Notes under the pieces: model-generated
Told to the model about the DNA's origin: nothing
Seen by the model: only the letters and a program-made list of their open reading frames with translations
Database searches by the model: none
Made by a program: the position numbers and the translations under genes
Part shown: piece after piece, positions 41,577 to 48,534 of the stretch
Layout: each line of letters starts with the position of its first letter
Numbering within the stretch: position 1 is the first letter of the stretch
Source of the DNA: Shinella granuli
GTDB lineage: Bacteria; Pseudomonadota; Alphaproteobacteria; Rhizobiales; Rhizobiaceae
DNA length: 64,000 nucleotides
Direction of reading: 5' to 3'
Assembly (NCBI RefSeq): GCF_004341885.1
Contig: NZ_SLVX01000013.1
Coordinates: 1 to 64,000 of the forward strand

Positions 41577-41861
41577 ATGACGACGCGAAAAACAAATATG
41601 CATTTCGGGATAGATCCCCGCACGCGGGAGATCGTGATCGGCTCATTGCGGATGAAACTGCCGGAATCGCGCTGGCTGCGTACCACGATCGGCGTCCTTC
41701 TCGTCGTCGGCGGCCTTCTCGGCTTCCTGCCGGTGCTCGGATTCTGGATGGTGCCGCTCGGCCTTCTGGTGCTTTCGCACGATTCCCCCTTCGTCCGCCG
41801 CCAGCGACGCCGGCTTGCCGTCTGGTGGGCGACCCGCAAGGCGCGGCGCAGTGCGCGCTGA
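41577..41861 (+). CDS. PGPGW-like small membrane protein
   Basis: A 94-residue protein with one or two hydrophobic segments (GVLLVVGGLLGFLPVLGFWMVPLGLLVLS) and a basic end (RRQRRRLAVWWATRKARR). This is typical of small membrane proteins of unknown function in alphaproteobacteria. An in-frame ATG at 41598 could be the start instead. Confidence 0.6.
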   Translation: MTTRKTNMHFGIDPRTREIVIGSLRMKLPESRWLRTTIGVLLVVGGLLGFLPVLGFWMVPLGLLVLSHDSPFVRRQRRRLAVWWATRKARRSAR

Positions 41862-41931
41862 CGGGCTTTGTTGCATCGCCGGGACGGACCTGCTCTAACC
41901 GGGCAAGACAAGCTTTGGGCAAGGGGCGCAT

Positions 41932-42408
41932 ATGGAACTGCTGTTGAAGGGCGTGGCGATCGGCATCGGCGCCACCGTGCTGATGGACCTGTGGGCGGTT
42001 TTCCTCTGGAAGGTCTTCCGCCAGGCGCGGCCGAACTGGGCGCCGGTCGGCCGCTGGTTCTGGCACCTGAAGAACGGCACCCTCTTCCATGACGATATAG
42101 GAAAGGCGGAACCCCATACGTCGGAGCTCGCGCTCGGCTGGATCGGCCACTATGCCGTCGGCATTCTCTATGGCGTGATTCTGGCGCTGATCGTCGGGCA
42201 GGCCTGGTTCGCCGTCCCGACCTTCCTGCCGGCCTTTGTCCTCGGCATCGTCACGGTCGGCGCCGGCTGGTTCCTGCTCCAGCCCGGCCTGGGCATCGGC
42301 GTGGCGGCGTCGAAGCTTCCCAATGCCAATCAGGTGCGGGTGCTCAATCTGGTTTCGCACACGGTTTTTGCCCTGGGGCTCTACGGAACGGCATTGTTGC
42401 TGCGGTGA
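41932..42408 (+). CDS. DUF2938 membrane protein
   Basis: The 158-residue protein has four membrane segments and the DUF2938 pattern: GVAIGIGATVLMDLWAVF, NWAPVGRWFWHL, ELALGWIGHYAVGILYGV and GWFLLQPGLGIGVAASKLPN. Function unknown. Confidence 0.85.
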   Translation: MELLLKGVAIGIGATVLMDLWAVFLWKVFRQARPNWAPVGRWFWHLKNGTLFHDDIGKAEPHTSELALGWIGHYAVGILYGVILALIVGQAWFAVPTFLPAFVLGIVTVGAGWFLLQPGLGIGVAASKLPNANQVRVLNLVSHTVFALGLYGTALLLR

Positions 42409-42618
42409 GGGCAGGGCGCCGCATCGAGGTGCACGGCAGCCGTTCCGGCGTCTCAGGGGGCGTATGGGACGGCCAGCGTGGTCTCGTGGCAGCGACGTGA
42501 CGTCAATCGGTCGCCCGACCCCGATCTAACGTTATCGGCAGTCGCGTCCCGCGCTGCTTCTGACAGGTTGTGGCGACCTCGTCCACCCATCCCGGCGTTT
42601 TCGTGCGCCCTGAACCGC

Positions 42619-42897
42619 TTACCGTCCCAGGCCGAACTCGACGATGTCGATTCTGCGCCGGGAGAGCAGTTCCAGGGAACGATCCGGCGCGATCCGGTAA
42701 ACCTCCAGATATTCATCGCCGAACTGGTCGCGGAACCGGTGTTCGAAGGTACTGCCGATCGGGGCCTTCGTCAGCTTCGTCCGCGGCTGGCCCTTGTAGA
42801 TGATACTCCCGGGAATCGGCTCCAGAGCGGAAGCGGCGGTGCAGCCCGTCAGGGCAAAGGCGATGGCGATGGCCGCGACGGTCTTGAGACTGGGCAT
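42619..42897 (-). CDS. Small lipoprotein
   Basis: The 92-residue protein has a lipobox (IAFALTGC) and a short beta mature region with YKGQPRTKLTKAPIGSTFEHRFRDQFGDEYLEVYRI. Function unknown. GGAGAG lies nearby on its strand. Confidence 0.65.
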   Translation of the reverse strand: MPSLKTVAAIAIAFALTGCTAASALEPIPGSIIYKGQPRTKLTKAPIGSTFEHRFRDQFGDEYLEVYRIAPDRSLELLSRRRIDIVEFGLGR

Positions 42898-43041
42898 CGG
42901 ACTCTCTCCTGTTCATCTCGCTCGACCCGGCCGAATGCGAGCAGCCTGGTTCCGGGCAAAGCGCATGACGATGCGCTCAATACCATACGTGGGATATTGG
43001 GCAGTAAAATCAAGCCGGTAGATTATATAAAGGGGAGAGAG

Positions 43042-43115
43042 TGGAGGCCTCGCCGAGAATCGAACTCGGGTGCAAGGATTTGCAGTCCTCTGCGTAACCA
43101 CTCCGCCACGAGGCC
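43042..43115 (-). tRNA. tRNA-Cys (anticodon GCA)
   Basis: Read on the minus strand: GGCCTCG acceptor arm, D arm GGCGGAGTGGTTACGC, anticodon loop with GCA, T arm GTTCGATTC, and CGAGGCC-T-CCA end. Confidence 0.95.
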
Positions 43116-43313
43116 GTCCGTTTGCTATAAAGCGAGTGGTGCCGGGCGTTTAGAACGAATTGAGAAAGGGCGCAAGGGGCTTATTCCGAACACGCGGTTT
43201 TTTTCATCCGTGCGGATGTTCGCGAAGCATTCGTTGCCCTCGCCGGCAATCCGGCATGCGGCACGAGAAGGCCATGGGGCAGGGCGGCGCGCCCGCAGGC
43301 GCGCCTCGCCTTC

Positions 43314-43751
43314 TTATTGCTGCTGCGCCGGGGCGCCGCCTTCGAGGCCGACGAGGGCGATCTTGCCGTATCCGGCCGCACGCAGCAGGTTCATCACATC
43401 CATGACATTGCCGTAGTCGACGGCCTTGTCGGCGCGCAGCAGGATGCGGGCCTCCTTGTTGCCTTCCGTCACCGCGTCGAGCTCCGGGCCGAAATTGTCG
43501 CGGGCGATCTCGCCATTGCCGATCGAGACCGTCAGGTCCTTCTTCAGCGTCATGAAGACCGGCTTGTCCTCGCGCGGCGTCGGCTGGGCGACGGAGGAGG
43601 GCAGGTCGACATTGATGTCGACGGTGGCGAGCGGGGCGGCCACCATGAAGATGATGAGCAGCACCAGCATGACGTCGATGAATGGCGTCACGTTGATCTC
43701 GCTGTTCTCCTCCAGGTCGTCGCCGCCGCCTTCCTTGATCTTGCTCGCCAT
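43314..43751 (-). CDS. exbD: Biopolymer transport protein ExbD
   Basis: The 145-residue protein has an N-terminal membrane helix with the essential Asp in NVTPFIDVMLVLLIIFM and a periplasmic domain (FMTLKKDLTVSIGNGEI...ILLRADKAVDYGNVMDVM). With ExbB and TonB it energises outer-membrane transport such as siderophore uptake. The gene lies four bases after exbB. Confidence 0.92.
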   Translation of the reverse strand: MASKIKEGGGDDLEENSEINVTPFIDVMLVLLIIFMVAAPLATVDINVDLPSSVAQPTPREDKPVFMTLKKDLTVSIGNGEIARDNFGPELDAVTEGNKEARILLRADKAVDYGNVMDVMNLLRAAGYGKIALVGLEGGAPAQQQ

Positions 43752-43755
43752 GGCC

Positions 43756-44799
43756 TCACCCGATCTTCACGACGGAGCCGGCGGCCCGTTCGTTGCGCTG
43801 CGTGCCGTGGCGCAGCGAGCGGCGCATGTCGAGGTCGCGGCTGGCCAGCCGCTCGATGGCGGCCGAGGCATCGGCAAGGTTCTGGCGGTAGCCGGTGATG
43901 GCGCGGGCGAGGAAATTGTAGATCACGACGGCGGGAATGGCGGCGACGAGGCCGATGGCCGTCGCCAGCAGCGCCTCGGCGATGCCGGGCGCGACGATGG
44001 CAAGGTTCGTGGTCTGCGCCTTCGAGATGCCGATGAACGAGTTCATGATGCCCCAGACGGTGCCGAACAGGCCGACGAAGGGGGCCGTGGAGCCGATGGT
44101 GGCCAGCAGGCCCGTGCCCTTGGCGATGCGACGGCCGGCATGGACTTCCATGCGGGTGAGGCGCGAGGAGATGCGCTCCTTCACGCCGCCGTCCGAAACG
44201 TGGTCGAGCACGGGTTCGGAGGCTTCCATTTCCTCGCGGGCAGCGCGCGTCATGCGCGCGACGGTGCCGCGGTTGCGGCCGAGCGCCTGCTCGCCGTCTT
44301 CGAGGCCCCGGGCGACGATGAGCTGCCGAACGGCGCGGCTGGCGGAGCGCTGGGCTGCCGCCAGTTCGACGAGCTTGGCGAGAAGCACGGCCCAGGTGAC
44401 GACGGAGGCGAAGGCAAGGCCGATCATCACGCCCTTGACGACGATGTCGGCCGCCATGAACATGCCCCAGGGGGAAAGGTCGTGCGGCAGGCCGGCCTGC
44501 CGCTCGCCGGCGCCGGCATCATCGACGGCATCGAGCTCGGTCGCGTCCTCGCCGTCGACGTCCTCGTCGGCCGTGGTCGCCGTGTCGCCGGCCACGGGCC
44601 GCGATGTCGTGGTCGTCGTCGTGGAGGCGCCGCTGGACTGTCCGGCTTCCGGCTGGCCATCTGTCTGGGCGGAGGTTCCCTGCACCTGGCCCTGGGTTTC
44701 CTGGGCCTGGGCCAGGACGGCCGGCGGAGTGGCGAGCGCCATCAGGATGATCGCGAATAGAAGTCGAGACCGTTTCAGCACGGTGTATTCCTCTTGCAT
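43756..44799 (-). CDS. exbB: Biopolymer transport protein ExbB
   Basis: The 347-residue protein has an N-terminal signal/hydrophobic segment, a Thr/Asp-rich extension of about 90 residues (STTTTTTSRPV, DEDVDGEDATELD), then the ExbB/MotA core with GLLATIGSTAPFVGLFGTVWGIMNSF and EALLATAIGLVAAIPAVVIYNFL. The extended N-terminus is usual in rhizobial ExbB. An iron-type box lies upstream, suggesting control by iron. Confidence 0.93.
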   Translation of the reverse strand: MQEEYTVLKRSRLLFAIILMALATPPAVLAQAQETQGQVQGTSAQTDGQPEAGQSSGASTTTTTTSRPVAGDTATTADEDVDGEDATELDAVDDAGAGERQAGLPHDLSPWGMFMAADIVVKGVMIGLAFASVVTWAVLLAKLVELAAAQRSASRAVRQLIVARGLEDGEQALGRNRGTVARMTRAAREEMEASEPVLDHVSDGGVKERISSRLTRMEVHAGRRIAKGTGLLATIGSTAPFVGLFGTVWGIMNSFIGISKAQTTNLAIVAPGIAEALLATAIGLVAAIPAVVIYNFLARAITGYRQNLADASAAIERLASRDLDMRRSLRHGTQRNERAAGSVVKIG

Positions 44800-45106
44800 G
44801 TCTCAATTCAAACGGTGCCCGTTCGAAAAACGGGCATGGTGCGGACGCCAGGCGCCGCGAAAACCTGACTGCTCAATACGACATTATGGCGGGGGCAGGC
44901 AATAATATGTTGAGTAATTTATTCATGATAAGCTCCGGAAAGTCCTGCAGCCCGCCGGGGCGAAACCGCGGGGGCGCGGTTTTTGCGCGCAGACGATCGC
45001 CGCCTATGGACACCCGGCCCGAAACCGCTCTAAGAGAATTGCGACGCATCCGGCATCGCAACCGGGCCTTCGTGCCGCGGTCTGCCGCTTACTCACAGGG
45101 CTAGAG
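44800..45106. other. exbB-pcm intergenic region
   Basis: No gene seen. It holds the RirA-type box and promoter of exbB and, at 44963-44984, a hairpin AAACCGCG-GGGG-CGCGGTTT followed by TT, which looks like a terminator on the plus strand although no gene precedes it. It may mark a leader of pcm or a small RNA. Confidence 0.4.
44902..44930 (-). promoter_or_regulatory. RirA-type iron-responsive box before exbB
   Basis: TGAGTAATTTATTCA (44911-44925) is an exact TGA-N9-TCA, the iron-responsive motif bound by RirA in rhizobia. On the minus strand TTATCA (44930-44925) and TATTAT (44906-44901) spaced 18 bases form a plausible promoter, so the box sits in the spacer. This would repress exbBD when iron is plentiful. 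Confidence 0.55.
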
Positions 45107-45760
45107 ATGATTGACTACAAAGCAGCGCGCACGAAGATGGTGGACAACCAGATCCGTACGACGGACGTCACGGCGCATGAGGTGCTCGACGCCTTCCTGA
45201 CCGTCGCGCGCGAGGAATTCGTGCCCGCGGCCGTCAAGCCGCTCGCCTATATCGACGACGATATCCAGATTGCCCCCGGCCGCTACCTGATGGAGCCGTC
45301 GCCGCTCGCCAAGCTGATCCAGCTCGCCGAGATCGCCGCCACCGATGTCGTGCTGGAGGTCGGCTGCGGCACCGGCTATGCCTCGGCCATCCTCTCGCGC
45401 CTCGGCAGCTCCGTCGTGGCGCTGGAGAGCGATGCGGCGCTGGCCGCGAGCGCGACGGAAACGCTCGCCCGCCTCGGTTACGACAATGTCGCCGTCGTCA
45501 CCGGCGATCTGGAGGCCGGCTATGCGCCGGAAGCGCCCTATGAGGTGATCTTCGTGCATGGCGCGGTGGAGTTCGTTCCGCAGGCGCTCTTCGCCCAGTT
45601 GCGCGACGGCGGCCGCCTCGTCGTCGTCGAGGGGTATGGCAACGCCTCGCAGGCGCGGCTCTATATCAAGGAAGGCGGGCGCGTTTCCGAGCGCAACGTC
45701 TTCAACACCGCCGTCAAGCCGCTGCCGGGCTTCCGCAAGGCCAGGGAATTCGTGTTCTGA
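45107..45760 (+). CDS. PIMT-like methyltransferase
   Basis: The 217-residue protein resembles protein-L-isoaspartate O-methyltransferases: KMVDNQIRTTDV at the start, SAM loop VLEVGCGTGYASAILSRLG near residue 82, VVALESD and a C-terminal beta end. But the usual active-site stretch GQTISQPY is replaced by APGRYLMEPSPLAKL, so substrate specificity may differ. It lies just upstream of tolC as in other Rhizobiaceae. A 12-bp-stem hairpin follows. Confidence 0.75.
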   Translation: MIDYKAARTKMVDNQIRTTDVTAHEVLDAFLTVAREEFVPAAVKPLAYIDDDIQIAPGRYLMEPSPLAKLIQLAEIAATDVVLEVGCGTGYASAILSRLGSSVVALESDAALAASATETLARLGYDNVAVVTGDLEAGYAPEAPYEVIFVHGAVEFVPQALFAQLRDGGRLVVVEGYGNASQARLYIKEGGRVSERNVFNTAVKPLPGFRKAREFVF

Positions 45761-45784
45761 GCCAGTGCCGATGCGCACCCTTCC

Positions 45785-45822
45785 GGCAGGCCCGTTTGTT
45801 GCACTTTCGCAACGGGCCTGCC
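45785..45822 (+). terminator. Hairpin after the PIMT-like gene
   Basis: GGCAGGCCCGTT pairs exactly with AACGGGCCTGCC across a short loop. No T run follows, so it is a possible terminator or stabilising hairpin only. Confidence 0.5.
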
Positions 45823-46018
45823 CTATTGTCGTTACCAAATCCTTCCTGACAGGCCTGACGACTGTTCCTGAATGAGCGAAGAGGCATTATCGCGGGCGGA
45901 GCGGACCCGTCCGCGGCCGGCCACCGATGCCGGGTGAGATGTGCCCGGCCTTCGCGCCGGTGAGAAATGTGTGTAGGCAGCTCTCGCGACGGGCTGGCCA
46001 GGATCGGAGTTTCGTACT

Positions 46019-47419
46019 GTGTCCCTTCTTCGTCGAACCGCCCTTGCGCTCGCGCTCGCCACCGCCGTCCACGTCCTGCCGCAGGCGGCGCTTGCCGAAA
46101 CGCTGGCCGGCGCCATGGCCAAGGCCTACGAGAACAACCCGGACCTCAACGCCGCCCGCGCCGCCCTGCGCGCCATCGACGAGAACGTGACGATCGCCAA
46201 GTCCGGCATGCGGCCGCATGTGACGGGCGTGGCGGAGGCGGAAGCCAGCCGGACGAACCTTGATGTGCGGCCTCCTCGCGGAATTTTTGGAGGACAGGCC
46301 GGTCGACAGACGGACTATGTCGCCTCCAGTTATGGCATCACGATCAGCCAACAGGTCTTCGATGGCTTCCAGACGCTCAACCGTGTCAGGGCGGCCGAGG
46401 CGAATGTTCTGGCGAACCGCGAATCCCTGCGGGCTCAGGAAATCTCCATTCTTCTGGCGGCTGTGGAGGCCTACGCCAATATCGCGCGCGACCAGACGAT
46501 AGTGTCCATCCGCAAGCAGAACATCGCCTTCCTGCGCGAACAGGTGAACGCCGCCAATGCGCGCCTCAATGTCGGGGAGGGGACGCGGACCGACGTCAGC
46601 CTCGCCGAGGCGGAACTGGCCTCCGCAAAGGCGTTGCTGACAGCAGCCGTCTCGTCGCTGAAGCAGAGTGAGGCGGCATATGTGCAGATCGTTGGCGAAA
46701 TGCCGAAAGGTATCAAGCAGCCGTCGCCTGCCAAGAAGGCCATGCCGGGTTCGCTTGATAACGCCGTGGCGACGGGCATGCGCGAGAATCCGAATATTCT
46801 TGCTGCCATGCGCGGTGTTGACGCTGCCGGCTACAATGTGAAGGAGGCTGAAGGCGCCATGCTGCCGGGCGTCTCCCTGCAGGGAAGTGTCTATAAATCG
46901 GTCAATTCGGAAGATGGCCCCGCCGACAATCTGCGTGGGGCGGTATCTGCCCGCCTGACCGTTCCGCTCTATCAGGGCGGCGCGGAATACGGTCAGATTC
47001 GCCAGGCCAAGGAGCGGCTGGGCGAAAGCCAGTTGCTCGTCGATTCCGCGCGCATGGAAGTCCAGCGCACGATCGCCTCGGCGCATGCGCAATATGAGGC
47101 GGCAAATGCTTCGATCGCGGCCATCCGCGCGCAGATCGAGGCCGCCAACCAGGCGTTGAACGGTGTCATCGAGGAGCGAAATGTCGGCCAGCGCACGACG
47201 CTGGACGTGCTCAATGCCCAGCAGAACGTGCTCGATGCGCAGGAAGACCTTGCCGCCGTGCAGCGCAATGCGGTCGTGGCGAGCTATTCGCTGCTCGCCG
47301 CCACGGGCAGCCTGACGGTGCGCAGCCAGGGGCTGGAGGTCGCGGAATACCGCGCCGAAGTGCACTACGAGGCCGTCAAGGACAAGTGGTTCGGCCTGAG
47401 AACCGTCGACGGCAAGTAA
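46019..47419 (+). CDS. tolC: TolC outer membrane efflux protein
   Basis: The 466-residue protein has a signal peptide (LALALATAVHVLPQAALA), then TolC repeats: AYENNPDLNAARAALRAIDE, QQVFDGFQTLNRVRAAEANVLA, NVGEGTRTDVSLAEAELASAKA, and in the second half VPLYQGGAEYGQIRQAKERL with NVGQRTTLDVLNAQQNVLDAQ. It forms the exit duct for type I secretion and drug efflux. Start is GTG, with the signal peptide as support. Part of the middle (about 46260-47000) has less GC at third positions than the ends. Confidence 0.94.
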   Translation: MSLLRRTALALALATAVHVLPQAALAETLAGAMAKAYENNPDLNAARAALRAIDENVTIAKSGMRPHVTGVAEAEASRTNLDVRPPRGIFGGQAGRQTDYVASSYGITISQQVFDGFQTLNRVRAAEANVLANRESLRAQEISILLAAVEAYANIARDQTIVSIRKQNIAFLREQVNAANARLNVGEGTRTDVSLAEAELASAKALLTAAVSSLKQSEAAYVQIVGEMPKGIKQPSPAKKAMPGSLDNAVATGMRENPNILAAMRGVDAAGYNVKEAEGAMLPGVSLQGSVYKSVNSEDGPADNLRGAVSARLTVPLYQGGAEYGQIRQAKERLGESQLLVDSARMEVQRTIASAHAQYEAANASIAAIRAQIEAANQALNGVIEERNVGQRTTLDVLNAQQNVLDAQEDLAAVQRNAVVASYSLLAATGSLTVRSQGLEVAEYRAEVHYEAVKDKWFGLRTVDGK

Positions 47420-47630
47420 GCAGTTTCCCGCAAGGCGAGATGGGGGTTCCTGCGGCATCGCGGGGCGATGGCGATCGCCTTGCCCTTGGCAGGGCAAACA
47501 AAACTGTGCATCACTGGGAACACATGATTCGCGGCGATTTAGTTCGTCGTCGAACTCGCCTAGGGTTTTCGTGATGTCCGGCAGGTCCCGTAGAGGCTGG
47601 CCAGGGACGCCGCAGAGAACGGGGATAGAA

Positions 47631-48395
47631 ATGGCTCAGCCAAATGTCGCGCGTGAACCGTCCATGGATGAAATCCTGGCGTCCATTCGCAAGATCATCG
47701 AGAACAACGAAGCCATGCCGGACCTTGCGGCCGATGCCGAAGACGACGGCGGCTTTGACATCACGACGGAGAGCGAGGGCCGCACCCTGCTCGATCATCC
47801 GGGCGTGGTCGAACAGTTCCATGCCGAAGAACACCGCTCTGCCGCTGCCCAGCCGGTCCCGCGTGCCGAACCGGCGCAGGGCGGTCAGCCGGCCCTGTCG
47901 CTTGCCGATGTCGCCGCCCGTGTTCGCGCCGCTTCCGAGCGCCATGTCGCCAGCCGCGAGATGCCGGAGCCCGTTTCCGCCGAGCCGGTGCAGGCGCCGG
48001 CACGGGAGGAAAATCCGATCGTGACCGCGCGCATGGCAGCCAATGCCGGCCGCGTCGTGCCGGCATTCGAAACCGTCGCGAAGGCCGAGCCTGTCGCCGA
48101 AGCGGTGGCGGCGCCGATAGTCGAGCCGATCGCCGAGGAACGCGCCGCCGAGCCGGCTGCCGCCAGCCGGGATGTCGCCGCGATCGTCTCCCCGGATGTC
48201 GGCGCGCGCGTGGCCCAGTCCTTCGGCGCGCTGGCGCAGGCGCTCGACGCCGGCCCGCGCCGCTCCTTCGACGAGATCGCCGAGGAGATGCTGCGCCCGA
48301 TGCTGCAGGAATGGCTGGACGACAACCTGCCGACGCTCGTCGAACGGCTGGTGCGCGAAGAGATCGAACGGGTGGCGCGCGGCCCGCGCCGCTGA
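47631..48395 (+). CDS. Polar organising protein PopZ-like (DUF2497)
   Basis: A 254-residue protein with the DUF2497 N-terminal motif MDEILASIRKII, a long acidic Ala/Pro/Glu-rich disordered middle (residues about 30-190), and a C-terminal helical oligomerisation part (EEMLRPMLQEWLDDNLPTLVERLVREEIERVARG). This is the PopZ layout: a polar scaffold that gathers the chromosome partition system in alphaproteobacteria. Followed by a terminator and valS. Confidence 0.85.
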   Translation: MAQPNVAREPSMDEILASIRKIIENNEAMPDLAADAEDDGGFDITTESEGRTLLDHPGVVEQFHAEEHRSAAAQPVPRAEPAQGGQPALSLADVAARVRAASERHVASREMPEPVSAEPVQAPAREENPIVTARMAANAGRVVPAFETVAKAEPVAEAVAAPIVEPIAEERAAEPAAASRDVAAIVSPDVGARVAQSFGALAQALDAGPRRSFDEIAEEMLRPMLQEWLDDNLPTLVERLVREEIERVARGPRR

Positions 48396-48427
48396 CCGAC
48401 GCCGCCAATTCTTCAAAAGATTGGTTT

Positions 48428-48458
48428 AAGCCGCGCCGGACCCCCCGGGGCGGCTTTT
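48428..48458 (+). terminator. popZ terminator
   Basis: AAGCCGC (48428) pairs with GCGGCTT (48450) around a C/G-rich loop and is followed by TTTTCTT. It separates popZ from valS. Confidence 0.75.
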
Positions 48459-48534
48459 CTTCTGATATTGTTGACTTCGCCCCGGCCATCCGGTTTAGAA
48501 AACGCAACCGACAAACAGCAGGCCACGCACGAAA

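Noticed and set aside
41501..41947. Plus-strand frame overlapping the PGPGW-like gene
   Set aside because: It overlaps in another frame, is Arg/Ala-rich, and the membrane protein frame is better supported.
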